Shown here one piece after another: positions 18,325 to 27,480 of a stretch of 64,000 nucleotides of DNA; position 1 is the stretch's first letter; the number at the start of each line of letters is the position of its first letter. The notes beneath the pieces were generated by a model that searched no databases, was not told where the DNA came from, and was given only the letters and a program-made list of their open reading frames with translations. Made by a program: the position numbers and the translations under genes. Source of the stretch: Paenibacillus periandrae (GTDB taxonomy: Bacteria > Bacillota > Bacilli > Paenibacillales > NBRC-103111); the NCBI RefSeq assembly GCF_022458865.1, contig NZ_JAJNMU010000001.1:248001-312000 (forward strand), in the 5' to 3' direction.

Positions 18325-18750
18325 TTACCCCAGAACATGCAGCCAATCGAGCAAGGACCCCAATACTTTCCCAAACACCATCGCCATCAGCAGCCACAGC
18401 ATATAGGAGGCCATCCCCACTCGTTTGGCGAGAATGGGCAGCACATTCATCACCTCCGTCAACGCCCCTGCCAGCATACCGACAAAACCTCCTGCCAATA
18501 AACCGAGCAGGACCGCTGTCAGCGGATGTAATGAAAAGGACCACACGAAAAAATCTGACAGTGTAAAAAACACCGAACCGCCAATAACGGACCCTTCATA
18601 AGCACGGATGTGCCGGTAAGAACGAGTTATTTGAGCCAGCCGAGGAATGATATCCAGCACAACAAGAAAGGCCACCATCCCGCTGCCTACAGCGATCCCA
18701 CCCGCCAATCCAATAAACATCTGAACGGGGATTAGCCACCACTGATTCAT
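18325..18750 (-). CDS. spoVAB: Stage V sporulation protein AB
   Basis: A 141-residue integral membrane protein with four hydrophobic segments, the same length as Bacillus SpoVAB. Recognisable stretches are GGIAVGSGMVAFLVVLDIIP and GSVIGGSVFFTLSD. Its ATG overlaps the spoVAA stop by four bases. It is expressed in the forespore and belongs to the SpoVA system for dipicolinic acid uptake and release. The next gene is spoVAF only 26 bases later, so spoVAC, AD and AE are not between them as they are in Bacillus. Confidence 0.92.
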   Translation of the reverse strand: MNQWWLIPVQMFIGLAGGIAVGSGMVAFLVVLDIIPRLAQITRSYRHIRAYEGSVIGGSVFFTLSDFFVWSFSLHPLTAVLLGLLAGGFVGMLAGALTEVMNVLPILAKRVGMASYMLWLLMAMVFGKVLGSLLDWLHVLG

Positions 18751-19385
18751 TTGGGCTCATCCTCCGCTTCATGGATTCTGCAGTACTCCTCGGTAATGAC
18801 GTAATGATTGACATTTTCCTGATACATAAACATTTCCACCTCAAGAGGACTGGGTTCCTCATTGAATTTCTTTTTGAACAGGTGGTTAAAAAATATGATC
18901 ATCCCAACACCGATTCCAATTGAATATGGAATTTGCAGCAGCAGCGGGTATTCTGCCCATTCTCCTGTAAGCAGTCTGTAAATACGTTGGTGGACAACCC
19001 CCATACTGACATCTGCATGGAAGTTCATGATGGCCAAACCCGACCCGACAAACAAAAGCAGCCATACAAGCGCAATCCAGATCAGCCTTGGCGGCTTACG
19101 CTCATCCTTGATTTCGATCAGACAATGAGGTTCGCCAAAATGCTCAATTTGCATAAAAGGGTACAGTTTTTTAATTTTACTCACAATGAGCATCATATCG
19201 ATCAACAGCATGCTGCCTTCATGCTCCCGTGGACGATGCAGCAGCAGCATTTGCAAGGAGGGTTCGTATTCGGCATCTACCAGCATTTGCGCGACAGCAC
19301 CGAGTACAACCGGGTCCCCCCGACGTATACACATTCTTTTGCGTAAACGGATATACAAAGTTGCACCGGTAGTACCGGTTATCAT
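18747..19385 (-). CDS. spoVAA: Stage V sporulation protein AA
   Basis: A 212-residue SpoVAA: soluble N-terminal half (TLYIRLRKRM start) and two membrane helices in the C-terminal half (LIWIALVWLLLFVGSGLAI; PLLLQIPYSIGIGVGMIIF). Bacillus SpoVAA has about the same length. RBS AAGGGAAG precedes the ATG, and a sigma-F/G-type -10 lies 31 bases upstream. First gene of a shortened spoVA operon. Confidence 0.92.
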   Translation of the reverse strand: MITGTTGATLYIRLRKRMCIRRGDPVVLGAVAQMLVDAEYEPSLQMLLLHRPREHEGSMLLIDMMLIVSKIKKLYPFMQIEHFGEPHCLIEIKDERKPPRLIWIALVWLLLFVGSGLAIMNFHADVSMGVVHQRIYRLLTGEWAEYPLLLQIPYSIGIGVGMIIFFNHLFKKKFNEEPSPLEVEMFMYQENVNHYVITEEYCRIHEAEDEPK

Positions 19386-19416
19386 GCCCCATCACTTCCC
19401 TTGCGTATTTATCCCA

Positions 19417-19446
19417 TAGTATGAAAAAAAAGCTCCGCTCCTAATC
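19417..19446 (-). promoter_or_regulatory. Forespore (sigma-G/F type) promoter of spoVA
   Basis: Leftward, CATACTA (19417-19423) matches the sigma-G -10 CATWHTA. GATTA lies 18 bases upstream, four of five with the -35 GHATR. The leader to spoVAA would be about 25 bases. This fits known forespore control of spoVA. Confidence 0.65.
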
Positions 19447-19555
19447 GCCAACGGTCATGGCAATAATTCTCTTGATGCTTGAATAAGTTATCGCACTTTA
19501 TGGGAAAGTAATCGTAAGGTCGTAAATCCTGATAGAAGAAAGGGAGTTATGCATT

Positions 19556-19768
19556 ATGGGAAAATTCGCTTTGACGCTCGTTATAATCGGGGCTTTGAAC
19601 TGGCTGCTCATCGGTTTATTTCAATGGGATCTTGTCACAGCGATATTTGGTGGCGAGGTTCATCGCGCTTCCTCCGGCTTCAGCCGTGTTGTGTACGCAA
19701 TTGTAGGCTTATGCGGTCTGTACTGCCTGAAATATTTATTTATGGATGAGACCAAAAAGGCACGATAG
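19556..19768 (+). CDS. DUF378 family small membrane protein (YuzA-like)
   Basis: A 70-residue protein with two hydrophobic helices and the DUF378 signature IGALNWLLIGLFQWDLV followed by VYAIVGLCGLYCLKYL. RBS GGGAG is 9 bases before the ATG. Function unknown in this family. It is a rightward single gene between spoVAA and sigF, sharing a bidirectional terminator with sigF. Confidence 0.9.
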   Translation: MGKFALTLVIIGALNWLLIGLFQWDLVTAIFGGEVHRASSGFSRVVYAIVGLCGLYCLKYLFMDETKKAR

Positions 19769-19810
19769 ATCATGGGTGATACTCGAATTGTGGTTATGCC
19801 ATACGGCACA

Positions 19811-19852
19811 AAAAAATGGCCCTCAAACCATAAGTTTGAAGGCCATTTTTTC
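19811..19852. terminator. Bidirectional terminator between DUF378 gene and sigF
   Basis: AAAATGGCC-TCAAAC paired with GTTTGA-GGCCATTTT, A-run before and T-run after, so it works for both converging units. Confidence 0.92.
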
Positions 19853-19875
19853 TGTTGTAGCTACAAAATATTCGC

Positions 19876-20631
19876 TTATTGGGCAATCTGATCCTTGATC
19901 GACTGGAGTATTTTTTTCTCCAGCCTGGACACTTGTACCTGCGAAATGCCTAATCGGTTGGCAACCTCGGACTGAGTCTGATCGCGATAATATCTCAGAT
20001 AGACAATCAGCCGCTCCCGTTCATTTAAGGTTCCTATGGCTTCATTCAAGGCGAGCTTTTCAAACCATTTTTCCTGGCCTTCATCGGCGATTTGATCAAT
20101 TAACGTAATTGGGTCTCCGTCATTTTCAAACACCGTTTCGTGAATCGAAGCCAGTGGTTTATTCGCTTCCTGAGCAAATACCACTTCCTCTGGTGTGATC
20201 TGCAGCTCGTCAGCAACTTCTTTAATTGTAGGCAGACGGCCATTATTTTTCGATAGTTCGTCCTTCGTTTTGCGGATTTTATTAGCAAGCTCCTTCAGTG
20301 AGCGGCTCACCTTAAGTGTACCGTCATCTCTTAGAAAGCGTTGGATCTCACCAATGATCATAGGCACCGCATACGTAGAAAATTTCACATCGTAGGATAA
20401 GTCGAATTTATCGACTGATTTGAGCAATCCGATGCAGCCAATCTGGAACAGATCATCGGCCTCATAGCCCCGGTTCAAAAATCGCTGCACAACCGACCAA
20501 ACCAGACGGATATTACAATTGACCAGTGTTTCCCTGGCAAGTGAATCACCGGATTGACTTAATGCAATTAAGCGCTTGACTTCGCTATCATCCAGGTATC
20601 GGTGAGAAGCATGTTTCAAATCGACATCCAT
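19876..20631 (-). CDS. sigF: RNA polymerase forespore sigma factor F
   Basis: A 251-residue sigma-70 factor. Region 2 holds LIALSQSGD, DDLFQIGCIGLLKSVDKFD and YAVPMIIGEIQRFLRDD; region 4 holds TQSEVANRLGISQVQVSRLEKKIL. I start at ATG 20631 with AGGGG eight bases upstream. It is third in spoIIAA-spoIIAB-sigF, 13 bases after spoIIAB, so it is made together with its own anti-sigma. It directs the first forespore gene set. Confidence 0.97.
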   Translation of the reverse strand: MDVDLKHASHRYLDDSEVKRLIALSQSGDSLARETLVNCNIRLVWSVVQRFLNRGYEADDLFQIGCIGLLKSVDKFDLSYDVKFSTYAVPMIIGEIQRFLRDDGTLKVSRSLKELANKIRKTKDELSKNNGRLPTIKEVADELQITPEEVVFAQEANKPLASIHETVFENDGDPITLIDQIADEGQEKWFEKLALNEAIGTLNERERLIVYLRYYRDQTQSEVANRLGISQVQVSRLEKKILQSIKDQIAQ

Positions 20632-20644
20632 ATAGAATCGACCC

Positions 20645-21091
20645 CTAATTGAACAAAGCTTTTTTAGATTCAATTCGCTTTTTCATTTTGATTTTTGTAC
20701 CGACGCCGATGGCTGTTGTCACTTCGATCTCGTCCATAAAATTTTCCATGATCGTAAAGCCCATTCCCGAGCGTTCAAGCTCCGGCTTGGTCGTATACAA
20801 TGGCTGCTTGGCCTGTTCCAAATCAGCAATGCCTGCACCTTGATCCTCAATCGTTAAATATAACGTATCATCCTCGATTTCGGCTTCAATCGTAACTACA
20901 CAGTCTGGATGATTGTCGTAACCATGAATAATCGCATTGGTAACCGCCTCCGACACGACGGTTTTCATATCCGTTAATTCCTCCAGAGTGGGATCAAGCT
21001 GTGTTACAAAAGCCGCAACTGTCACCCGGGCAAAGGATTCATTTTCAGATCGACTGGCAAACTGCAGGGTCATAAAATTTCGTTCACTCAT
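20645..21091 (-). CDS. spoIIAB: Anti-sigma F factor SpoIIAB
   Basis: A 148-residue GHKL kinase that binds and blocks sigma F and phosphorylates SpoIIAA. The N box [15 protein letters not shown]1 box [10 protein letters not shown] and G2 region [15 protein letters not shown] are all present. Its ATG overlaps the spoIIAA stop by four bases, coupling the two partners. Confidence 0.97.
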   Translation of the reverse strand: MSERNFMTLQFASRSENESFARVTVAAFVTQLDPTLEELTDMKTVVSEAVTNAIIHGYDNHPDCVVTIEAEIEDDTLYLTIEDQGAGIADLEQAKQPLYTTKPELERSGMGFTIMENFMDEIEVTTAIGVGTKIKMKKRIESKKALFN

Positions 21092-21441
21092 GATACGGCC
21101 TCCAAACTGCCAAGAGCCTGTTTTTCGTTATCATAAGTGGAGACGATTTTGAACAGCCCTGACATCTCCAGCAAGCGATGTACAGCCGGGTTCAGATCGC
21201 ACACAACCAGCCTGCCATCCCTGGCCTTAATCTGCTTATAGCGTCCCAGAATGACCCCAAGACCAGAGCTGTCCATGAAGGACAATTCCTTAAAGCTCAG
21301 AATCATATGGTTAACATTACTCTTATTCAGAGCCTCTTCCATACGCAACTTAACCGTCTCGGCCGTGTGATGGTCCAGTTCACCCTTCAACCTGACAATG
21401 AGTGCTGTATGGTGGTGCTCGATTTCAATATGCAGACTCAC
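21088..21441 (-). CDS. spoIIAA: Anti-anti-sigma factor SpoIIAA
   Basis: A 117-residue STAS protein, exactly the Bacillus length. The phosphorylated serine lies in [14 protein letters not shown] at residue 58. Translation starts at GTG with AAGGAG eight bases upstream; an ATG farther up would add 32 unrelated residues. Dephosphorylated SpoIIAA frees sigma F in the forespore. A sigma-H-like promoter lies just upstream. Confidence 0.96.
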   Translation of the reverse strand: MSLHIEIEHHHTALIVRLKGELDHHTAETVKLRMEEALNKSNVNHMILSFKELSFMDSSGLGVILGRYKQIKARDGRLVVCDLNPAVHRLLEMSGLFKIVSTYDNEKQALGSLEAVS

Positions 21442-21472
21442 GCTGCTCACTCCTTCCCTTTCATGCACACCA

Positions 21473-21549
21473 TTTCTACACAGGAATTCCCTTTTCCTGC
21501 CACCCGACAAAACTAGAAGAAATGTGCCAGAAAGCAAAGAAATGCGACA
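21473..21549 (-). promoter_or_regulatory. Probable sigma-H promoter with weak 0A boxes before spoIIAA
   Basis: Leftward, GCAGGAAAA (21492-21500) matches the sigma-H -35 RNAGGAWWW. GTAGAAA (21473-21479) follows 12 bases later, one mismatch from RNNGAAT. TGTCGCA (21543-21549) and TGTCGGG (21503-21509) are imperfect 0A boxes (6 and 5 of 7). Bacillus spoIIA is known to use sigma H and Spo0A. Confidence 0.6.
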
Positions 21550-21614
21550 TGATCAGGAAGCAGACAGCGTAAAGAGCAGTTGGTCGTTCATTAGTCAACA
21601 ATATTGCTACTTCA

Positions 21615-22796
21615 TTAGTCTATAAAAAACAATTGTTTGGCACTCCGTTTCACCAACACCCACCAGCCGGCCTTGCCGACTTCAATGGATGACTCCAGTG
21701 GAAATTCGGAGAGCACCCGATCCCCCTTATACACAACGATTTTACCTATTGGCTGACCTATCGCGACGGGTGCCTTTAAATCCGGCAGCAGCTGTACCTC
21801 ATGACGAATGTCATTTCCGGCTTCACCCTTTTTCAACAGCATACTGTAGGAATGCTTGGCCGTCAGCGGAACGACTGATTGCACACCTTTGCTAATCTTA
21901 AGTTCTCCTATAGGATCACCGGTTTTGTAAATCGGGTAGCTCATATATTGTGAAAATGCATAGTCAAACAAATTCGATACTTCGGCATTACGTGTTTTCG
22001 TGTTGGGTTCACCCATTACGACCGTAATGATTCTAAAATTATCTCTTTTGGCAGTTGCAGACAAACAAAACTTGGCTTCGCTTGTGTAACCCGTCTTCAA
22101 GCCATCAGCTCCGCTGTAAAAACGGACCAGTTTATTCGTATTCACAAGCCAAAAGGGCTTCGGCGTATCCTTGCGCAAATAGTCCTGGTACGTTCCGGTA
22201 AATTGTGTGATTTCCTCATGCTTCAACAGTTCGCGAGACATCAAAGCAATATCATTCGCAGAGGAGTAATGGTTATCTGCAGGAAGGCCGTTGCAGTTGA
22301 CAAAATGAGTGTTTTTCATCCCCAGCTGGCCTGCGCGTTCATTCATCATTTGCACAAAGGCTTGCTCTGAGCCTGCTAGCTTCTCTGCCATGGCCACGGA
22401 GGCATCATTGCCTGACGCCATTGCGATTCCCTTCATCATATCCTGAACCGTCATTTCCTCACCCGGCTCCAGAAAGATTTGTGAGCCTCCCATCGAAGCC
22501 GCATATTCGCTCGTACGGACCTTGTCCGTCATCTTGATCTTACCTTGATCCAAGGCCTCCATTACGAGCAGCATCGTCATGATTTTGGTAATACTCGCTG
22601 GCGGCAGCTTTGCATCCTTGTTTTTTTCAAATATGACGGTACCTGTGTCCACATCCATCGTAACTGCTGAAGATGCGTTCGGAGCCAAATCCACTGTCTG
22701 ATTAGGCTGCTGCTTTTCTTCAGCCCAAGCAATGGGTAAACTACAAGCCACAAGTAAATGAATGCATAGCAACAGCTTGATTGTTTTCGTAAACAT
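21615..22796 (-). CDS. dacF: D-alanyl-D-alanine carboxypeptidase DacF
   Basis: A 393-residue class C penicillin-binding protein (PBP5 type) that trims stem peptides of spore peptidoglycan. A signal peptide ends near AWA at residue 25. Active-site motifs are SITK (Ser68, Lys71), SGN (128-130) and KTG (234-236), followed by the C-terminal PBP5 domain. It precedes spoIIAA as in Bacillus. A possible weak terminator lies upstream, closing the pdp unit. Confidence 0.95.
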   Translation of the reverse strand: MFTKTIKLLLCIHLLVACSLPIAWAEEKQQPNQTVDLAPNASSAVTMDVDTGTVIFEKNKDAKLPPASITKIMTMLLVMEALDQGKIKMTDKVRTSEYAASMGGSQIFLEPGEEMTVQDMMKGIAMASGNDASVAMAEKLAGSEQAFVQMMNERAGQLGMKNTHFVNCNGLPADNHYSSANDIALMSRELLKHEEITQFTGTYQDYLRKDTPKPFWLVNTNKLVRFYSGADGLKTGYTSEAKFCLSATAKRDNFRIITVVMGEPNTKTRNAEVSNLFDYAFSQYMSYPIYKTGDPIGELKISKGVQSVVPLTAKHSYSMLLKKGEAGNDIRHEVQLLPDLKAPVAIGQPIGKIVVYKGDRVLSEFPLESSIEVGKAGWWVLVKRSAKQLFFID

Positions 22797-22918
22797 ACCT
22801 TCTGTATCCCTCCATCCTAAAGGTTAAACTACTTCTATTTATTGTTGACGAATTTACAATTAAATATTCCAAACGCTGGAAAATGTAAATAGGATGCTTT
22901 CCCACTTGCAGCATGCAC

Positions 22919-22953
22919 AAAGAACACCCTTTTTCATTGAAGAAAAGGGTGCT
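22919..22953 (-). terminator. Probable terminator of pdp
   Basis: AGCACCCTTTTC pairs with GAAAAAGGGTGTT around TTCAAT; the following T-tract is short (TTCTTTG). Confidence 0.7.
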
Positions 22954-22979
22954 CAATTCGATCTATGGTTGCTACAAAA

Positions 22980-24320
22980 TCATGAATGTTGAATCATCTC
23001 AACACCGTTCTTGGTAACGATCGCATAAATCAGCGGAGATCTGGCAGCACTGCCTGCAACCAGGGTAAACGCGGAGCGCGTACGTTGGGTCATATCCTCT
23101 GTAAACATCGACTCATTGTTATTCATATACAGCTCTGCTAATGTCTCGCCAGCCTTAACGGAGTCGCCAACCTTTTTATGGAGCACCATACCGACTGCAA
23201 GATCGATCTGGTCCTCTTTGGTCGCTCTACCGGCTCCGAGCAGCATAGCAGTAACACCCAGCGCCTCAGCATCTATGTGCGAGACAGTCCCATCCTCAGC
23301 AGCCATGACAGGCACCTGATAGGGCGCAGATACTAATAGCTCCGGATTATCGATGATCGCCTCATTCCCGCCCTGAGCGCCTACAAGCTGCTTCAGCTTG
23401 GCTAATGCGGACCCATTGTGCAGCAGTTCGGTCACCTTGGCCTTGGCTTCCTCGTAAGTTGCTGCTTTGCCTCCCAGCACGACCATGTGCGCCGCCAGTA
23501 CGATACAAAGCTCGGTCAAATCAGCAGGGCCTCGGCCCTGCAGCGTTTCTATAGCCTCACGAACCTCCAGCGCGTTGCCGATCGCTTCACCCAACGGTTC
23601 ATCCATATTGGTAATTACGGCTACGGTTTCTCTGCCGACCTCTTCACCGATTTCTACCATAGCCTGAGCCAGCTTAATCGAAGCCTCCAATGACTTCATA
23701 AAGGCACCATTGCCGGTTTTGACATCCAGCACAATCGCATCTGCGCCCGAAGCAATTTTCTTGCTCATGATCGAGCTTGCAATTAAAGGAATCGATTCAA
23801 TCGTAGCTGTAACGTCACGTAGGCCATACAACTTTTTGTCCGCGGGTGTCATATTGCCGGATTGACCGATCACCGCAACTCCGATATCGGTTACCTGCTG
23901 CAAAAACTGGTCCTTTCCCAGTTCTACCTTAAAGCCTTCAATAGCTTCCAGCTTGTCAATTGTACCCCCTGTATGACCAAGCCCGCGTCCTGACATCTTG
24001 GCTACCGGCACACCTGCCGCTGCGACCAGAGGAGCCAGAATCAATGTCGTCGTATCGCCAACACCACCTGTACTGTGCTTATCCACCTTGACTCCAGGAA
24101 TGGAGCCAAGCTCTGCCTGATCACCGGATCGTGCCATTGCCAGCGTCATATCTGCTGTTTCTTTGGCTGTCATACCGTTAAAATAGATAGCCATCGCCCA
24201 AGCCGACATCTGGTAATCGGGAATGTCCCCCTTTGTGTAGCCATGAATCATATAATCGATTTCCGCTGTCGTTAACTGCTCAGCATCACGTTTTTTTTGA
24301 ATCAGTTCAACCGTTCTCAT
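22980..24320 (-). CDS. pdp: Pyrimidine-nucleoside phosphorylase
   Basis: A 446-residue enzyme that splits uridine and thymidine with phosphate to base and (deoxy)ribose-1-phosphate. The family signature lies in SGRGLGHTGGTIDKLEAI, with KVDKHSTGGVGD before it and VLDVKTGNGAFM after it. I start at MRTVELI with GAGG nine bases before the ATG. It is next to dacF but belongs in function with the purine phosphorylases and deoB at 28.8-31.8 kb. Confidence 0.96.
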   Translation of the reverse strand: MRTVELIQKKRDAEQLTTAEIDYMIHGYTKGDIPDYQMSAWAMAIYFNGMTAKETADMTLAMARSGDQAELGSIPGVKVDKHSTGGVGDTTTLILAPLVAAAGVPVAKMSGRGLGHTGGTIDKLEAIEGFKVELGKDQFLQQVTDIGVAVIGQSGNMTPADKKLYGLRDVTATIESIPLIASSIMSKKIASGADAIVLDVKTGNGAFMKSLEASIKLAQAMVEIGEEVGRETVAVITNMDEPLGEAIGNALEVREAIETLQGRGPADLTELCIVLAAHMVVLGGKAATYEEAKAKVTELLHNGSALAKLKQLVGAQGGNEAIIDNPELLVSAPYQVPVMAAEDGTVSHIDAEALGVTAMLLGAGRATKEDQIDLAVGMVLHKKVGDSVKAGETLAELYMNNNESMFTEDMTQRTRSAFTLVAGSAARSPLIYAIVTKNGVEMIQHS

Positions 24321-24408
24321 CGCCAGCCACCTCATCGCTATTTTATGAATGGATGGTTAGATTTTATCATAGATAGGGACAGACTCCTAGTTTTACCCTG
24401 TATAACTG

Positions 24409-26172
24409 CTACACTTTAACCTGCTGTACAGCCTGGATCATATCATGAGTCATCACGCTCAATACGGAAGAAGCATCCGCAACGTGACGCATTTTATCAA
24501 GCTGTTGATTTGTCAAATCATGAATGTGATCGGTCTGCTCGGATACCTCCTTGGCAATATAGGCAATACCGTTGACAGATGCCGCAACCTCCTCGGATCC
24601 AGCCGACATCTGCTGCGCAGCGGCCGATACCTCCTGAATTTGCATCGTGACCATACGGAACACTTCCACAACGCGTTCGAAAGACTGTTCGGCGTCCTCG
24701 GACAAAGCTACTCCTTGCTTGATTTCATTCGCAGCATCATCCATTTTGTCGCTAATACGTTGAGATTCCTGCTCAATATTGTGCAGCAGGGACGCAATGG
24801 ATTGTACGGACGCGGAGGATGCTTCAGCAAGCTTCCGTACTTCTCCAGCTACAACCGCGAACCCGCTCCCATGCTCACCCGCACGGGCAGCCTCTATGGA
24901 AGCATTCAAGGCAAGCAGCTTCGTTTGACTCGAAAACTCAGTGATAGCGCTTAATACATCCTCGATTTTCGCCGAATATTGCTTGAGAACAGCCACCCTG
25001 GCAACCGCTTCTTCTGCCTTGGAATAAATGCTATCAATTTGATGCTTCATCTTAAAACTCGTTTCCTTACCGGCTGCTGCTACCTCAAGCGCAATCACTG
25101 ATGCATCAGATACCGTCATCGACGATTCCGCAATACGCTGGATGCCAACTGCAATTTCCTCCATCGCCTGAGCGCTGTCATCCGCACTCAGCTTTTGAGA
25201 GCGGGCACCCTCCATAATTTGCTGTATCGTTTCTCTGATAATGACATTCATGTCCAGCATAACGACCGCGTCCTCGTTAAACCTTGCCGATGAGGTAACC
25301 ATTTGGTTGGACGTTTGAGCGATTCGGGACACAATCGTACGTATAATTTCATTCAAATTACCGGACATCATAACCATCGCTTGGTAAGCTGTTCCGATTT
25401 CGTCTTCGGATTTGACAGGATTTGATGATAAAATCACCTTGGCCTGAGCCAAATCACCTGTAGCCATGCTTTCGGCACTAGACGTTATTACTTTTAGTGG
25501 ACGCAATGCGCGAACGACAAACCAAACTATGAATCCTAGACTGACCAGTGTCACGAGCAGCATGAGTATGTAAAAATAAATGCTTTTCTCCAGTACGTTC
25601 ATCGTAATACTATCGACTACAGTGGCTGCCGTATCTATACCCAATACCCCGACTAACTTACCACTAGCATCCCTTACCGGTGCATAGGCAGATATGTATT
25701 TACCATATTTGGCATCCTCAATTAAATCCGAGCTCGCATTCTCTCCCTTCAACAGCAATGCAACTGCATCCTTGGGAATATCGGTGACTTCATTAATCGG
25801 TGATGCGGTTTGCGAGCTTCGCGGCTGGCCATCAATCATGATTAACGGCTTCTGCTGCTCATCAATTCTGACAAAATACACATACATGGCTCCAATCTGA
25901 GTTCGGAAACGGTCTAAATCTGCTCGCAGCTTCCAGTAAAGCTCATTTTCTTGCGGGTTCGCCAGAAAATCCGCATATTGTTGGGTATCCAGCTGAGCTG
26001 CATAGCTGTAAGCTGTTCTCATGCCATTATCGGTAATAACCCCCTGAGCTGCGCTCTTTGTGTTGAGAATTTGCAATAAAATGTATCCGCTCGACAGCAA
26101 AACAATGACAATCGTAATCGCAGCTACAATTCGAAGCACCAAATGTTTTTTGAATGTTGTGATTAAACTCAT
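24409..26172 (-). CDS. Methyl-accepting chemotaxis protein
   Basis: A 587-residue receptor. Helix 1 is at about 13-33, an extracellular Cache-type sensor follows (a [16 protein letters not shown] strand is typical), helix 2 is near 197-222, then HAMP and a signalling domain. The hairpin tip reads [20 protein letters not shown], diagnostic of the family. It is a single gene with no chemotaxis operon around it. The ligand is unknown. Confidence 0.95.
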   Translation of the reverse strand: MSLITTFKKHLVLRIVAAITIVIVLLSSGYILLQILNTKSAAQGVITDNGMRTAYSYAAQLDTQQYADFLANPQENELYWKLRADLDRFRTQIGAMYVYFVRIDEQQKPLIMIDGQPRSSQTASPINEVTDIPKDAVALLLKGENASSDLIEDAKYGKYISAYAPVRDASGKLVGVLGIDTAATVVDSITMNVLEKSIYFYILMLLVTLVSLGFIVWFVVRALRPLKVITSSAESMATGDLAQAKVILSSNPVKSEDEIGTAYQAMVMMSGNLNEIIRTIVSRIAQTSNQMVTSSARFNEDAVVMLDMNVIIRETIQQIMEGARSQKLSADDSAQAMEEIAVGIQRIAESSMTVSDASVIALEVAAAGKETSFKMKHQIDSIYSKAEEAVARVAVLKQYSAKIEDVLSAITEFSSQTKLLALNASIEAARAGEHGSGFAVVAGEVRKLAEASSASVQSIASLLHNIEQESQRISDKMDDAANEIKQGVALSEDAEQSFERVVEVFRMVTMQIQEVSAAAQQMSAGSEEVAASVNGIAYIAKEVSEQTDHIHDLTNQQLDKMRHVADASSVLSVMTHDMIQAVQQVKV

Positions 26173-26225
26173 AATTACCCGCCTCTCGCAACCAGCATAT
26201 AGGTAAAGATACTATTTTTCTTAGA

Positions 26226-26252
26226 AAAAAAGAAGCCTTGACGGCTTCTTTT
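26226..26252 (-). terminator. Terminator of the CuA-domain gene
   Basis: AGAAGCC-TTGAC-GGCTTCT with a T-run on the leftward strand, 7 bases past the stop codon. Confidence 0.88.
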
Positions 26253-26259
26253 ACTAATC

Positions 26260-26637
26260 CTATGACACAATTAATGTTGATTTCATGTTCGCATGTCCGG
26301 TACCGCAAGGCAGAATGCAATGCACCTCATATGTGCCCGGTTTGTCAAAGGTAACCTCAGCCGATTTGGTTGTACCGTCCAATTTCACGTTCAGACCTAC
26401 GATTTCCATCGCATGCAAACCTTCTTTGTTCAAAAGGGAAACCGTAACTTTTTCGCCAGCTTTCACTTTATATTCAGCCTGGTCAAATTGAAAGTTCGAT
26501 GCAATGAATTTCAATTGTGGTCCGGCATGAGCTTGTGAAGCCATTTCTGACTGACGTACCGAGATCTGCTGGAACAGCACACCCGCTCCAAGCAAACAGG
26601 CAACAATAATACAGCTAAACATAATCCACTTTGTCAT
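26260..26637 (-). CDS. Membrane-anchored cupredoxin with a CuA-type site (COX2-like)
   Basis: A 125-residue protein with one N-terminal membrane helix (residues 6-26) and a cupredoxin domain outside the cell. It keeps the CuA ligand pattern Cys-x3-Cys-x3-His-x2-Met (Cys107, Cys111, His115, Met118) and an upstream His75. This is the dicopper site of cytochrome oxidase subunit II, but the protein lacks the two-helix COX2 anchor and no oxidase genes are adjacent. The ATG at 26637 has AGGGGGA seven bases upstream. Likely roles are electron transfer or copper carriage; which one is unknown. Confidence 0.85.
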   Translation of the reverse strand: MTKWIMFSCIIVACLLGAGVLFQQISVRQSEMASQAHAGPQLKFIASNFQFDQAEYKVKAGEKVTVSLLNKEGLHAMEIVGLNVKLDGTTKSAEVTFDKPGTYEVHCILPCGTGHANMKSTLIVS

Positions 26638-26817
26638 CAATAAATCCCCCTAAATGTTTTGCGTAAAAAATCCTTCTTCAAATTCGTATACTATCATTGT
26701 ACCTAATGAACCCAGCTTTACCTATTCCCTTTTAGGTGGTTCCGGTGAAAAGTTTGTGACAATTTGCAATCCGTTCACAGCTACCTTTGACATTCTATCA
26801 TATTTACGCAAAAAAAC

Positions 26818-26847
26818 AAAAAAACCTTCACCTGTTGGCGAAAGTTT
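26818..26847 (-). terminator. Terminator of the yvyF-like gene
   Basis: AAACTTTCGCC-AACA-GGTGAAGGTTT, fully paired with two G-T pairs, followed by a long T-run on the leftward strand. Confidence 0.92.
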
Positions 26848-26858
26848 AACTAGCCTAT

Positions 26859-27263
26859 CTAGAATCGACCACCTACACGACTTCTGAAACCAAAGCCCTG
26901 ATGGCCCCTGCTCGCTTCCTTTTCCTGCATTTCACGAATATCCTTGGTTAAACGACTGCGGCAGGGATAGCACATCTCTTGTTGTCTAATCGGTTCTCTG
27001 CAGCTATTGCAAGGGTATGTTAAGTTAGGATAATCAGTAACAGGCAAGCGCTTGTCCTTAATCCATATTATGATTTGTTTAACAGAAACTCCAACTGCCT
27101 CACTCAGCTGCTCCGTAGTGGCTTTACGGTTACTGCGCAGATAACGATCACAGGCGTCGAATTCATTCTGGAGCTTACTTACGCATTCCTGACACAGATT
27201 ACGCAGGTTTTTTTGAAATACTTTACCGCAACCGGGACAATTGGCTACCATCAGAATACTCAT
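26859..27263 (-). CDS. yvyF: YvyF-like flagellar-region protein (TIGR03826 type)
   Basis: A 134-residue protein with an N-terminal CPGCGKVF zinc knuckle and CQEC, a central region resembling a helix-turn-helix (TTEQLSEAVGVSVKQIIIWI), and a C-terminal CNSC/CYPC pair. This layout is that of the YvyF family that normally lies beside flgM/flgN. Here it stands alone with its own terminator, next to an MFS exporter. The ATG at 27263 has AGGAAG upstream. Confidence 0.85.
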   Translation of the reverse strand: MSILMVANCPGCGKVFQKNLRNLCQECVSKLQNEFDACDRYLRSNRKATTEQLSEAVGVSVKQIIIWIKDKRLPVTDYPNLTYPCNSCREPIRQQEMCYPCRSRLTKDIREMQEKEASRGHQGFGFRSRVGGRF

Positions 27264-27480
27264 GATTGTCACTTCCTACCCCAAAATGATGTAGTTCCTT
27301 TGCACCAATTATAGCACGATTGTAGGTACTAATACATATAAATCAAAATTATTTTATAAAATACTTCGCGGACTATATGACTCCCAGGCAACTTATTTGG
27401 GTTTCTTACAAATTTATAAACATATGCATCTTATCTTATGCTATAATTTCCAAAATTAATTATCATAAGGAGGGCTGCCC

